Shown: one piece after another, positions 21,236 to 31,351 of the stretch | How the letters are laid out: each line of letters starts with the position of its first letter | How positions within the stretch are numbered: the stretch's first letter is position 1 | From: Mycolicibacter terrae | GTDB lineage: Bacteria > Actinomycetota > Actinomycetes > Mycobacteriales > Mycobacteriaceae | Length of the DNA stretch: 64,000 nucleotides | NCBI RefSeq assembly: GCF_010727125.1 | Contig: NZ_AP022564.1 | Coordinates: forward strand, 1,922,001-1,986,000 | Direction of reading: 5' to 3' | The notes under the pieces: model-generated | What the model saw: the letters and a program-made list of their open reading frames with translations, nothing else | What the model was told of the DNA's origin: nothing | Databases searched by the model: none | Program-made: the position numbers and the translations under genes

Positions 21236-24200
21236 GCGAGATGAATGGTGTACCGGCCGGGGGGCCGGACCGCCGGGCGATTGTTGCTGAGGCGCTGCGC
21301 AAGATTGATGATTTGACGGCGCGGTTGGCGGTGGCTGAGGCCGGTGATGCTGAGCCGATCGCGGTGGTGGGTTTGGGTTGTCGGTTGCCTGGTGGGGTGG
21401 ATGATCCGGCCGGTTTTTGGCGGTTGTTGTGTGCTGAGGGTTCGGGGATTGTTCGGGTTCCGGCGGATCGTTGGGATGCGGATGCGTTTTATTCGTCGGA
21501 TCATTCTGTGCCGGGGACGATTTGTTCTCGTGAGGGTGGGTTTTTGTCGTCGTGGCAGCCTGCTGAGTTTGATGCGGAGTTTTTTGGTATTTCGCCGCGT
21601 GAGGCCGATGCGATGGATCCTCAGCAGCGGTTGTTGATGGAGGTGGCCTGGGAGGCGTTGGAGCATGCCGGGATCACCAAGGAGGCGATTCGGGGTACGC
21701 AGACCGGCGTTTTCGTCGGCATGACCACCAACGACTACGCCCTCGATATCGTCAGCAATATCCGTCCCGCAGAAATCGATCCCTACGTCCCGTTCGGTAA
21801 CGCCGCCAATTTCGCGGCCGGTCGGTTGTCGTATTTCTTGGGTGTGCATGGTCCGGCGGTGATGTTGGATACGGCGTGTTCGTCGTCGTTGGTGACGATT
21901 CATTTGGCGTGTGCGAGTTTGCGGCGTCGGGAGTCCGATCAGGCGTTGGCGGCCGGGGTGAACCTGATGTTGACGCCGCAGAACAGTGTGGCGACGTCGC
22001 GGTGGGGGATGTTGGCGCCGGATGGCCAGTGCAAGACCTTTGATGCCGGTGCTGATGGGTATGTGCGCAGCGAGGGTGCTGGGGTGGTGGTGCTCAAGCG
22101 GCTTTCGGATGCGCAGCGTGATGGTGATCGGGTTTTGGCGGTGGTGCGGGGTTCGGCGGTGAATCAGGATGGGCCGTCGAGTGGTCAGACGGTGCCGTCG
22201 GGTCCGGCGCAGCAGAAGGTGGTGCGGGCGGCGTTGGCGGCGGCGCGGTTGGAGCCGGGCGATATCGATTATGTCGAGGCGCATGGCACTGGTACGGCGT
22301 TGGGTGATCCGATCGAGTTGGATGCGCTGTCGGCGGTGTTCGGGGAGCGGGGTTCGTCGGCGCCGTTGGTGCTGGGGTCGGTGAAGACGAATTTGGGGCA
22401 TCTTGAATCTGCTTCTGGTGTGGCGGGTTTCATCAAGACGGTGTTGGCGGTGCAGCAGGGTTTCATTCCGCGGCATTTGAATTTTTCGGAGTTGACGCCC
22501 AATGCCGGTGTGGGGGCGTCGAAGTTTCAGATTGCGGCGCAGGCGATGGCGTGGCCGGCGGTGTCGCGTCCGCGTCGGGCGGGGGTGTCCTCGTTCGGGG
22601 TGTCGGGCACTAATGCCCATGTGGTGATCGAGCAGGCTCCGGTCGGTGAGCCGGTCGAGTCGGTCGGGCCTGTTGCGGTTCCGGTGGTGCAGACGTTGGT
22701 GGTGTCGGGTAAGTCGCCGGCGCGCATCGCAGCTACTGCCGGGGTGCTGGCGCAGTGGATGGCCGGTGACGGCGCCGAGGTGCCGCTGGCCGACATCGCC
22801 CACACGCTCAACCATCACCGCACCCGTCACCAGAAATTCGCCACCGTGGCCGCCCGGGACCGGGAACAGGCCATCACCGGACTGGCGGCCTTGGCTGCCG
22901 GCGAATCCGCGCCCGGATTGGTCGGGCCCGCCACGACGCTGCCCGGACCCGGAACGGTGTTCGTGTTCTCCGGTCAGGGTTCGCATTGGGTGGGGATGGG
23001 TCGTCGGTTGTTGGCTGATGAGCCGGTGTTTGCTGCGGCGGTTGATGAGTTGGAGCCGGTGTTTGTCGCGCAGGTGGGTTTTTCGCTGCGGGAGGTGATT
23101 GCCCAGGGTGTCGAGATCTCCGGTGATGCGCAGGTGCAGCCGGTGATCATGGGGTTGCAGTTGGCGTTGGCGGAGTTGTGGCGTTCGTATGGGGTGGTTC
23201 CGGATGCGGTGGTCGGGCATTCGATGGGGGAGGTCTCGGCGGCGGTGGTGGCCGGGGCGTTGACCCCGGAGCAGGGTTTGCGGGTGATTGCGGTGCGGTC
23301 GCGGTTGATGTCGCGGCAGGCCGGTCAGGGTGCGGTGGCGTTGTTGGAGTTGGATGCCGGCGCGGTGCAGGAGTTGTTGGCGCAGTATCCGCAGGTGGCG
23401 GTGGCGGGGTATTTGTCGCCGCGGCAGACGGTGGTGGCTGGGTCGCCGGCTGATGTGGATGCGGTGATTGCGGCCGTGTCGGCTCGGGAGCGGTTTGCGC
23501 GGCGGGTCAATATGGAGGTGGCTTCTCATACCGCGTTCATGGATCCGATTCTGGCGGAGTTGCGGGCGGAGTTGGCTGATCTGGTTCCCTCGCCCGGGCA
23601 GATCCCGTTCTTTTCCACGGTGGTCGATCCCGCCGGGCCCACGCCGGTGCTGGACGCCGATTACTGGGCCGACAATGTGCGCCAACCCGCCCGGGTCAGC
23701 GAGGCGATCGTCGCCGCGGGGGAGAAGTACGGCACCTTCATCGAAGTCAGCCCGCACCCGATCCTGACCCACACCATCGACGAGAACCTGGAGACGGTTC
23801 CGCACCGCAGTGTCGCCACATTGGTGCGCGACGGCGACGACACCGTCGGTTTCCATCAGCATCTCAACAGCGCCCACCCGGTGAGCCCTCGGGAGCTGCC
23901 GCACCCGGCTGAGCCGCACCCGCTACTGCCCACCACGCCGTGGCGGCACACCCACCACTGGCTGGAGACCGAAAGCTCCGTCACCGCAGCCGAATCCGCA
24001 CCGCGGCCCGGCGTACTGCTGGGCACGCACATCAAGATCGGCAGCACGCCGACGGTCCACCTGTGGCAGGCGCGGCTGGCTCCGGAAGCCAAGCCCTACC
24101 CGGGTGATCACCGCAATAACGGGGTCGAGCTGGTGCCGGCATCGGTACTGCTGCAAACGCTTTCCGACGCCGCGGCCGAGGTGAGCGGGCAACCGGTCGT

Positions 24201-26577
24201 CAGCGACATCCGCTTCGAGCATCCGATCATCGTCGACCGGCCGCGGACCATCCAGGTCGTAGCCGACGCCGACTCGGTCGTCGTGTTGTCGAAGGCGGTG
24301 TCAGCAAAGACGGCGACCGACGACGGGGACGGGCGCTGGATAAAACACCTCAGCGCGCGCATCGCGCCACGCGGCGAGTCCGTCCCGGACGCCACCGATG
24401 TGATGCACAAAAACGGCCACGCCGGAACGCAATTCGATGACGAAGCAGTAACGTCGCTGTGGCTGACCTGGGGCAGCGAAGGCCGCCCCTTCGACTGGTC
24501 GATCAGCTCCGGGCGGTCGACGCCGGTGGAGTTGCGGGCCGACATCGAAGCAGCGGTGGGGACGGTGGGGCTGCTCGACGCCGCACTGCACGTCGCGCGG
24601 CTGGTCGATGAATCCAATCCGGAGCTGATGGTGCCCGCTGCGGTCGACAACGTGCGCTTCGGGGAACCGTCCGCCGACGGCCGGGCCGGCGTCACCGTGC
24701 AGCGGCGCCAGGGCGGCGAGGGAGAACTCGTCGTCGACATCGTCGTGGCCACCCCCGACGGCCGGCGCTGCGTCGACATCCGCGGGCTGCGCTACACCGC
24801 GCTGGACGCCGCGACCCAGGCCCAGGACCCCAGCTCGATCGCGCACGCGATCGAATGGCAGCCCTGGGACGCGGCTCCGCAGACACCGGACCTGCCCGGC
24901 ACGCTGGCCGTGGTCGGCGAAGGTGCCGCGGCCGAGGCCCTGCGGGGCGGACTGACCGGGGCCGGTCACCGCACGGCCGGCGTCACCGAGGCCCAGTCCG
25001 TCGTCTACGTCGCCGACTCCCGGGCCGGCGAGACCGACCTGGACTGCGCGTCGCGGCTGGTCGGCGAGGTGTCCGACCTGGTGGCACGGCTGGCCGAGCG
25101 GGAAGCCCATCCGCCCGCGCTGTGGATCATCACCCACGGCGTCCACGAGGCCCTCTCCGACGCCGCGGTGCGCCAAAGCTGCCTGTGGGGTCTGGCCGGG
25201 GTGATCCGCGCCGAGCAACCGCAGCTCTGCGGTGGCCTGGTGGATCTGCCCGAAGACCCCGCCGGCATCGCCGATTGCATCGCGACACTGTCGACGGTGC
25301 TGCGTACTCCGGCGAAATCCATCCTGGTGCTGCGCGACCGCCAGTTCCTGGCGCCGACGTTCACCCCGGTCTCCGGTCCGCCCCAACGCGAGCCGATGGT
25401 ATGCCAACCCGACGGCGCCTACCTGATCACCGGCGGGATGGGTGCACTCGGCCTGCTGATGGCCGGGTGGCTGGCCGACCGCGGCGCCCGCCGGCTGGTG
25501 CTGGCCGGGCGCAGCGCTCTGCCGCCCCGGCGCGACTGGGACGCCGACCGCCTCGATGCCGACGTCCGCCACAAGATCGCCGGCATCCGGGCGCTGGAGC
25601 GCCGCGGAGTCACCGTCGACGTGGCCGCCCTCGACATCGGTTCCCGAGACGGCGTGATCGACCTGCTGGCCCGCCGTGACGCGGCGGGAGCACCGCCGAT
25701 CCGCGGCATCATCCACGCCGCCGGCGTCACCGAAGGCCAGCTGTTGACCGAGGTCGACGAGGACAGGCTCCGCGACACCATGTGGCCCAAGGTCGCCGGT
25801 GCGCAGGTGCTGCACGAACTGTTCCCGCCGGCAAGTGTGGACTTCTTCTTCATGACCGCCGCGGCGGGTGCGGTGTTCGGGGTGCCCGGCCAGGGCGCCT
25901 ACGCCAGCGCGAACGCCTACCTGGACGGTCTGGCCCGCGCGCGCCACCAGCGGGGCTGCCACAGCGTCAGCCTGGACTGGGTGGCCTGGAAGGGCCTCGG
26001 CTTCGGCGCCGAGGCGCACGTCGTGCTGCACGAGCTGGAGCGGATGGGTTCCCGGCCGATCTCCCCGGCCGAAGCCTTCGCCGCCTGGGACCACGTCGAG
26101 CACTACGACGTCGCCCAGGCCGTCATGGTGCCGCTGCCCAGAGAAGGAAAGCCCGGGGAGTCCGCTGCCGACGGCGGTGCACCGACCCGCGACTGGGCGC
26201 AGCTGCCCGCCGATGAGATACTCAGCGAGCTGGAAATCGGGTTGCGCAGCATTCTGGCCCGCGAGCTTCGCATGTCGGAGGCCGAACTACAGCTGGACCG
26301 GCCGTTCGCCGAGCTCGGCCTCAATTCGGTGATGGCGATGGCGGTCCGGCGCGAAATCGAACAACTGGTCGGCCTGGAGCTGTCGGCGACGATGCTGTGG
26401 AACCACCCGACCACTGCGGCGCTGGCGGCACACCTGACCGGCAAGCTGCTGCCGCAGGAGGATTCCGGCCACGACCCGGCGGCCGCCAACGGCGAGCTGC
26501 CCGAGTCGGCCGACAGTGTGTTGAATGAGCTGTTCGACAGCGTGGAATCGGCTCCGGCCGGATGGGACGGGATCTAG
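21232..26577 (+). CDS. Modular PKS 'Pks1' (KS-AT-DH*-KR*-ACP), PpsC-front/PpsA-rear chimera
   Basis: 1781 aa, TTG start. Coiled-coil docking region 1-40 of PpsC type; KS 42-470 with Cys216, His351, His390; AT about 575-875 with Ser664 (GHSMG) and VASH at 763-766, the methylmalonyl type. A DH-like fold at about 930-1200 keeps His960 (H-x3-G-x4-P) and Asp1116, but resembles the DH remnant of PpsA. KR about 1240-1650 has TGGMGALG from 1400, Lys1520 and Tyr1557. The catalytic Ser position, 13 residues before Tyr, is Ala1544, so ketoreduction may be lost. ACP Ser1699; the C-terminal tail (SVLNELFDSVESA) is of PpsA type. There is no loading ACP, so it is unlikely to take the starter from FadD26. 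KS and AT DNA are nearly identical to Pks3. Family comparisons are from memory. Confidence 0.9.
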   Translation: MSEMNGVPAGGPDRRAIVAEALRKIDDLTARLAVAEAGDAEPIAVVGLGCRLPGGVDDPAGFWRLLCAEGSGIVRVPADRWDADAFYSSDHSVPGTICSREGGFLSSWQPAEFDAEFFGISPREADAMDPQQRLLMEVAWEALEHAGITKEAIRGTQTGVFVGMTTNDYALDIVSNIRPAEIDPYVPFGNAANFAAGRLSYFLGVHGPAVMLDTACSSSLVTIHLACASLRRRESDQALAAGVNLMLTPQNSVATSRWGMLAPDGQCKTFDAGADGYVRSEGAGVVVLKRLSDAQRDGDRVLAVVRGSAVNQDGPSSGQTVPSGPAQQKVVRAALAAARLEPGDIDYVEAHGTGTALGDPIELDALSAVFGERGSSAPLVLGSVKTNLGHLESASGVAGFIKTVLAVQQGFIPRHLNFSELTPNAGVGASKFQIAAQAMAWPAVSRPRRAGVSSFGVSGTNAHVVIEQAPVGEPVESVGPVAVPVVQTLVVSGKSPARIAATAGVLAQWMAGDGAEVPLADIAHTLNHHRTRHQKFATVAARDREQAITGLAALAAGESAPGLVGPATTLPGPGTVFVFSGQGSHWVGMGRRLLADEPVFAAAVDELEPVFVAQVGFSLREVIAQGVEISGDAQVQPVIMGLQLALAELWRSYGVVPDAVVGHSMGEVSAAVVAGALTPEQGLRVIAVRSRLMSRQAGQGAVALLELDAGAVQELLAQYPQVAVAGYLSPRQTVVAGSPADVDAVIAAVSARERFARRVNMEVASHTAFMDPILAELRAELADLVPSPGQIPFFSTVVDPAGPTPVLDADYWADNVRQPARVSEAIVAAGEKYGTFIEVSPHPILTHTIDENLETVPHRSVATLVRDGDDTVGFHQHLNSAHPVSPRELPHPAEPHPLLPTTPWRHTHHWLETESSVTAAESAPRPGVLLGTHIKIGSTPTVHLWQARLAPEAKPYPGDHRNNGVELVPASVLLQTLSDAAAEVSGQPVVSDIRFEHPIIVDRPRTIQVVADADSVVVLSKAVSAKTATDDGDGRWIKHLSARIAPRGESVPDATDVMHKNGHAGTQFDDEAVTSLWLTWGSEGRPFDWSISSGRSTPVELRADIEAAVGTVGLLDAALHVARLVDESNPELMVPAAVDNVRFGEPSADGRAGVTVQRRQGGEGELVVDIVVATPDGRRCVDIRGLRYTALDAATQAQDPSSIAHAIEWQPWDAAPQTPDLPGTLAVVGEGAAAEALRGGLTGAGHRTAGVTEAQSVVYVADSRAGETDLDCASRLVGEVSDLVARLAEREAHPPALWIITHGVHEALSDAAVRQSCLWGLAGVIRAEQPQLCGGLVDLPEDPAGIADCIATLSTVLRTPAKSILVLRDRQFLAPTFTPVSGPPQREPMVCQPDGAYLITGGMGALGLLMAGWLADRGARRLVLAGRSALPPRRDWDADRLDADVRHKIAGIRALERRGVTVDVAALDIGSRDGVIDLLARRDAAGAPPIRGIIHAAGVTEGQLLTEVDEDRLRDTMWPKVAGAQVLHELFPPASVDFFFMTAAAGAVFGVPGQGAYASANAYLDGLARARHQRGCHSVSLDWVAWKGLGFGAEAHVVLHELERMGSRPISPAEAFAAWDHVEHYDVAQAVMVPLPREGKPGESAADGGAPTRDWAQLPADEILSELEIGLRSILARELRMSEAELQLDRPFAELGLNSVMAMAVRREIEQLVGLELSATMLWNHPTTAALAAHLTGKLLPQEDSGHDPAAANGELPESADSVLNELFDSVESAPAGWDGI
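21278..23690 (+). repeat. KS-AT duplication, copy in pks1 (partner 31412-33824)
   Basis: Three blocks are almost base-identical to pks3 at a constant offset of 10,134 bp: 21278-21738, 21809-22805 and 22957-23690. I counted about 3, 16 and 1 mismatches, most of the 16 being one cluster at 22038-22075. Between them lie two clearly diverged patches of 70 and 151 bp with no net length change. The identical blocks use many T-ending and TTG codons (lower GC3), while the diverged patches and all flanking sequence use the GC-rich style of the genome. This points to recent duplication or gene conversion of DNA with a different codon history. Confidence 0.93.
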
Positions 26578-26596
26578 TGGGAATTGAGTTCCCCGC

Positions 26597-29500
26597 ATGA
26601 CCGCAGCATTTGACGAAGAATCACTGCGCCACTGGCTGGCCGACTACCTGGTCACCAATATCGGCTGCAGCCCCGACGAGATCGACTTCAACTCGTCGCT
26701 GAACGACCTGGGCGTCGGATCCCGCGACGCCGTGGTGCTCTGCGGTGAGCTGTCCGAACTGCTCGGCCGCAAAGTCTCGCCGGTTGAACTCTGGCAGCAC
26801 CCGTCGGTCACCGAGCTGGCGAAGTTCCTCATCGAGCCGGACTCCGCCGACGAGGAGTCGGCGCCCGAGCCCGGCCGGTTCGGCACCGACGAGCCCATCG
26901 CGGTGATCGGTCTGGGTTGCCGGTTCCCCGGCGACATCACCTCGCCGGAAGCGCTGTGGCAGTTCCTGATCGACGGTGGCAACGCGGTCACCGAGGTGCC
27001 GGCCGACCGCTGGGCGCCGTTCGACGACGGGTCGCCCGAGATCACCACCGCGATCGCCCGCACCACCCGTTGGGGTTCGTTCCTGAGCGACATCGCCGCC
27101 TTCGACGCGGAGTTCTTCGAGATCTCCAGCCGCGAGGCCGTCAAGATGGACCCCCAGCAGCGGCTGCTGCTGGAAGTGGCGTGGGAAGCCTTGGAGCACG
27201 CCGGAATCCCGGCGACCTCCTTGCGGCGGTCGCAGACCGGCGTGTACGTCGGGGCCAGCATCACCGAGTACGGCTGCCACGCATCCGCCGACCTGAACGG
27301 TGTGGACGCCTGGAGCAACGCCGGTGGCGCACTGAGCATCATCGCCAACCGGCTGTCGTACTTCCTGGACCTGCGGGGCCCCTCGGTGACGGTGGACACC
27401 GCGTGCTCGTCGTCGCTGGTCGCGCTGCACCTGGCGTGCCGGAGCCTGCGGACCGGGGAGTGCGAGACCGCCATCGCCGGCGGGGTCAACCTGCTGATGT
27501 CCCCGGCGGTGTTCCGCGGTTTCGACCAGAGCGGCGCGCTGTCGGCGACCGGCGCGTGCCACGCGTTCGACGCCGAGGCCGACGGATTCGTCCGTGGCGA
27601 GGGCTGCGGTGCCGTGGTGCTCAAGCGCCTGTCGGACGCCCGGCGCGACGGCGACCGGGTGCTGGCGGTGGTCCGCGGGTCGGCGATCAACCAGGACGGG
27701 CACTCCAATGGCCTGCTGGCGCCCAATCCGGCCGCCCAGATGGCGGTGCTGCGCTCGGCCTACGCCGACGCCGGGATCGCGCCACAGGAAGTCGACTACG
27801 TCGAAACCCACGGAACCGGCACCCTGCTCGGTGACCCGATCGAGGCCCGGGCGCTGGGCACCGTACTGGGGCGTGGACGCCCCGCGGAGGCGCCGCTGCT
27901 GCTCGGTGCCGCCAAGTCGAACCTGGGCCACCTCGAGGCGGCCGCCGGCATGGTCGGCTTCATCAAATCGGTGCTGGCCGTGCAGCGCGGGCAGATCCCG
28001 CGCAACCTGCACTTCAACACCCCGAACCCACACATCGCCTTCGACCAGATGCGGTTGAAGGTCGTTGCCGAACAACAGGACTGGCCGTCCACCGACCACC
28101 CGCGGCGGGCCGGGATCTCCTCGTTCGGCTTCGGCGGCACCAACGCGCACGTGGTGATCGAACAGGCGCCACCAGCCAAAATCGCTGTGCGCGAGGCAGA
28201 TCCAGCGGTCACGACGCTGGTGGTCTCCGGGCGGACCCCGGAACGGATCGCGGCGACCGCCGGCGAACTGGCCGCCTGGCTGGACGGGGCCGGCGCCGAG
28301 GTGGACCTGCCCGACATCGCACACACCCTCAACCACCACCGTGCCCGGCAGGCCCAGTTCGCCACCGTATGCGCCCGGGACCGCGGCGAGGCCGTACGCG
28401 GCCTGCAGGCACTGGCCGCCGGTACCTCGGCCGACGGCGTCGTCGGTCCACACGACGGGCCGTGCGGGCCCGGCACCGTGTTCGTGTATTCCGGACAGGG
28501 CTCGCACTGGGCCGGAATGGGCCGGCAACTGCTCACCGACGAACCGGCGTTCGCCCGGGCACTGGCAGTGCTGGAACCGGTCTTCGTCGAACACGTCGGG
28601 TTCTCGTTGTGGCAGGTGATCTCCAGCGGTGAACCGATCAGTGGCGACGCGCAGGTGCAGCCGGTCCTGATGGGACTGCAGCTGGCCCTGACCGAGCTGT
28701 GGCGTTCCTACGGCGTGCACCCCGACGCCGTCATCGGTCACTCCATGGGTGAGGTGACCGCGGCGGTCGTGGCCGGCGCACTGAGCCCGGCCGCCGGATT
28801 CCGGGTGATCGCGGCGCGCTCCCGGCTGATGTCGCAACAAGCCGGACAGGGCGCGGTGGCGTTGCTGAACCTGGACAGCGAGACCACCGACGCGCTGTTG
28901 GCCGGCTTCCCGGACGTCAGCGTGGCGGGTTACCTGTCGCCCAAGCAGACCGTGGTGGCCGGACCGGTGGCGCCGGTCGACGCGGTGATCGCCGCGGTCA
29001 GCGCCCAGAACAAGTTCGCCCGGCGGGTCAACATGGAAGTGGCCTCGCACACCGCGCTGATGGACCCGATCCTGCCCGACCTGCGGGCGGCGCTGGCGGA
29101 CCTGACGCCCGAGGTGGCCACCATCCCGTTCTTCTCCACCGTGACCGAGAGCGCCATGCCGGCCGGTGGCATGCCGCTGCTGGACGCCGAGTACTGGGTG
29201 AACAACGTGCGGCAGCCCGCGCTGCTGACCCAGGCCGTCACCGCCGCCGCCGCCGAACACACCACCTTCGTCGAGGTCAGTGCGCACCCGATCCTGACCC
29301 ACGCGATCGCCGACACCTGCGAGGCACTGGCCGGCCACCACCACAGCGTGGGAACCCTGGTGCGCAACGCCGACGACGCGATCAGCTTCCACACCAGCCT
29401 CAACCGCACCCACACCGCCCAGCCGCCGCAGACCCCGCACCCGCCGGAACCGCATCCGGTGCTGCCGGCCACGCCGTGGCAGCACAGCCGCTACTGGATC

Positions 29501-31351
29501 GACACCGTCGCCATCCGCAGCGCCGCCGGGCAGGTGGCCTCCGGCGCTGAGCGGGCCACCGGCAGCCCCGGTGCGGTGCCCACCGACTGGTGGTGCGAAC
29601 TGACCTGGCCGGAGGCAGCCGCCGTGGCGGCCGCTGACAACGCCGGCGACCCGAGATGGCTGGTGATCGGCGACGACGAGCTGGGCGCCGAACTCGGCGC
29701 CGTGACCACCCTGGACGCCTCGGCGCTGGCCGCCGACGCCGACCCGGCAGCACTGTCGGCGGCACTGACCGGGGCCACCCATGTGCTGTATGCGCCGGCC
29801 GTCTCCGCGGACCTCTCCGCGGCACCGGCCTACGACACCTTCAACGCCGGGCGGCGGCTGGCGGCGGGCCTGCTGGACCGGCCGGAGTCGCCGACGCTAT
29901 TTCTGCTCACGCGCAACGCCCAACCGGTCGGGGAGGGCGACCGGGCCCACCCCGCGCATGCCGTGCTGTGGGGCCTGGGCCGCACCCTGGCCCTGGAACA
30001 CCCCGAGATCTGGGGCCGGGTCGTCGACGTCGACGAGTCCGTTCCGGCGTCGCTGGTCGCCGGGTACCTGCGCGCCGAGGCCGGCGCCGCCGACACCGAG
30101 GATCAGATCGTCTACCGCGCCGGTGTCCGCCGCGTCCCGCGGCTACGCAAGGGCCGTCCCACCGGGGCCGCCGCGCCGGTCGAATTCGACACGGACAGCT
30201 GCCATCTGGTGATCGGCGCCACCGGCAACATCGGACCGCAGCTGGTTCGGCAGCTGGCGGCCAGCGGGGCCAGGACCATCGTCGCCGTGTCGCGGCGCCC
30301 GGGCACACGCCTCGAGGAGTTGGCAGCCGAGCTGTCCCCGGCCGGGGTCACGCTGGTGACGGTGGCCGCCGATGCGGCCGACGAGACCGCCATGAGCGCA
30401 CTGTTCGACCGGTTCGGCGTCGACCTGCCGCCACTGGCCGGTATCCACGTGGCCGCCTTCGCCGGCGGCCCGGTGACCCTGCGCGAGATGACCGACGCCG
30501 ACGTCACCGCCATGTTCCGGCCGAAGCTCGACGTGGTCGCGGTGCTGCACAAGCTGTCGCTGCGGCACCCGGTGCGCCACTTCGTGCTGTTCTCATCGAT
30601 CTCCGGGATCACCGGGTCGCGCTGGCTGGCGCACTACACCGCGACCACCACCTTCCTGGACGCCTTCGCCTACGCACGGCGCGCCGCCGGGCTGCCGGCC
30701 ACCGCGATCAACTGGGGGTTGTGGAAGTCGTTGAACGACACCCAGTCCGACGTGGAACGTCAGGTGACGGTGGAGTCCGGCCTGGAGCCGATGAGCGACG
30801 ACGTCGCGATCGGAGCGCTGCCGCTGGTGATCGGGGCGCAGAGCGCCGCGCGGCACACCGTGGTGGCGGCGGACTGGCCGCGGCTGGCCACCGCCTATCG
30901 CACCCGGGCGGCGCTGCACATCGTCGACGACCTGCTGGCCGTCGCCGAGCCCGCCGACGGATCGGCGCCGGTCACCACCGAATTCCGCCGCGCCCTGGCC
31001 GAAGCCGAACCGGAACAGCGCCTGGAGTTGCTGCGCGAGCACGTCACCACGCAGGTCGCCGCTGCCATGGGTCTGGCATCGCGCCACGCCCTGGACCCGA
31101 CAGCCGGTTTCTTCGCTTCCGGCATGGATTCGCTGATGAGCGTGACCCTGCAGCGTGCCCTGTCAGACAGTCTCGGCGAAACCCTGCCGGCCGCAGTCGT
31201 CTTCGACTATCCGACCATCGAGGCGCTGACCGGATACCTGGCCACGATCCTGCCCGAGCTGGTGGAAGCCGCCGAACAGGACAGCACCGACGCCTATGAC
31301 GACATGAGCGATGACGAGCTGCTCGCGCAGCTCTCGGAGAGGTTGAGTTGA
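26597..31351 (+). CDS. Modular PKS 'Pks2' (ACP-KS-AT-KR-ACP), PpsA-front/PpsB-rear; predicted loading module
   Basis: 1584 aa, ATG 19 bp after pks1. N-terminal ACP (1-85, Ser42 in GVGSRD), the hallmark of PpsA, where FadD26 delivers the acyl starter. KS about 99-530 with Cys270, His405, His445. AT about 630-920 with Ser716 (GHSMG) and VASH 815-818 (methylmalonyl type; my recollection of M. tuberculosis PpsA-PpsC is a different, malonyl-type motif). There is no DH. KR about 1040-1420 has the variant cofactor motif TGNIG from 1209, as in PpsB, plus Ser1334 and Tyr1347, so it looks active and should give a beta-hydroxyl. ACP Ser1512; the tail [13 protein letters not shown] is of PpsB type, expected to dock onto PpsC-type N termini (Pks1 or Pks3). 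Codon use is genome-like. The stop overlaps the pks3 TTG start. Confidence 0.92.
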   Translation: MTAAFDEESLRHWLADYLVTNIGCSPDEIDFNSSLNDLGVGSRDAVVLCGELSELLGRKVSPVELWQHPSVTELAKFLIEPDSADEESAPEPGRFGTDEPIAVIGLGCRFPGDITSPEALWQFLIDGGNAVTEVPADRWAPFDDGSPEITTAIARTTRWGSFLSDIAAFDAEFFEISSREAVKMDPQQRLLLEVAWEALEHAGIPATSLRRSQTGVYVGASITEYGCHASADLNGVDAWSNAGGALSIIANRLSYFLDLRGPSVTVDTACSSSLVALHLACRSLRTGECETAIAGGVNLLMSPAVFRGFDQSGALSATGACHAFDAEADGFVRGEGCGAVVLKRLSDARRDGDRVLAVVRGSAINQDGHSNGLLAPNPAAQMAVLRSAYADAGIAPQEVDYVETHGTGTLLGDPIEARALGTVLGRGRPAEAPLLLGAAKSNLGHLEAAAGMVGFIKSVLAVQRGQIPRNLHFNTPNPHIAFDQMRLKVVAEQQDWPSTDHPRRAGISSFGFGGTNAHVVIEQAPPAKIAVREADPAVTTLVVSGRTPERIAATAGELAAWLDGAGAEVDLPDIAHTLNHHRARQAQFATVCARDRGEAVRGLQALAAGTSADGVVGPHDGPCGPGTVFVYSGQGSHWAGMGRQLLTDEPAFARALAVLEPVFVEHVGFSLWQVISSGEPISGDAQVQPVLMGLQLALTELWRSYGVHPDAVIGHSMGEVTAAVVAGALSPAAGFRVIAARSRLMSQQAGQGAVALLNLDSETTDALLAGFPDVSVAGYLSPKQTVVAGPVAPVDAVIAAVSAQNKFARRVNMEVASHTALMDPILPDLRAALADLTPEVATIPFFSTVTESAMPAGGMPLLDAEYWVNNVRQPALLTQAVTAAAAEHTTFVEVSAHPILTHAIADTCEALAGHHHSVGTLVRNADDAISFHTSLNRTHTAQPPQTPHPPEPHPVLPATPWQHSRYWIDTVAIRSAAGQVASGAERATGSPGAVPTDWWCELTWPEAAAVAAADNAGDPRWLVIGDDELGAELGAVTTLDASALAADADPAALSAALTGATHVLYAPAVSADLSAAPAYDTFNAGRRLAAGLLDRPESPTLFLLTRNAQPVGEGDRAHPAHAVLWGLGRTLALEHPEIWGRVVDVDESVPASLVAGYLRAEAGAADTEDQIVYRAGVRRVPRLRKGRPTGAAAPVEFDTDSCHLVIGATGNIGPQLVRQLAASGARTIVAVSRRPGTRLEELAAELSPAGVTLVTVAADAADETAMSALFDRFGVDLPPLAGIHVAAFAGGPVTLREMTDADVTAMFRPKLDVVAVLHKLSLRHPVRHFVLFSSISGITGSRWLAHYTATTTFLDAFAYARRAAGLPATAINWGLWKSLNDTQSDVERQVTVESGLEPMSDDVAIGALPLVIGAQSAARHTVVAADWPRLATAYRTRAALHIVDDLLAVAEPADGSAPVTTEFRRALAEAEPEQRLELLREHVTTQVAAAMGLASRHALDPTAGFFASGMDSLMSVTLQRALSDSLGETLPAAVVFDYPTIEALTGYLATILPELVEAAEQDSTDAYDDMSDDELLAQLSERLS

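Noticed and set aside
21097..23919. Very long antisense open frame (940 codons) opposite the pks1 front, and a similar one at 31294-32952 opposite pks3
   Set aside because: Both mirror the duplicated KS-AT blocks; the T-rich codon style removes stops on the opposite strand. The translation is low-complexity His/Arg/Pro with no domain, so it is a shadow.
24301..26103. 600-codon antisense frame in the pks1 rear, and other long antisense frames across the PKS genes
   Set aside because: Typical GC-rich shadow frames; the plus strand has clear PKS domains and codon periodicity.
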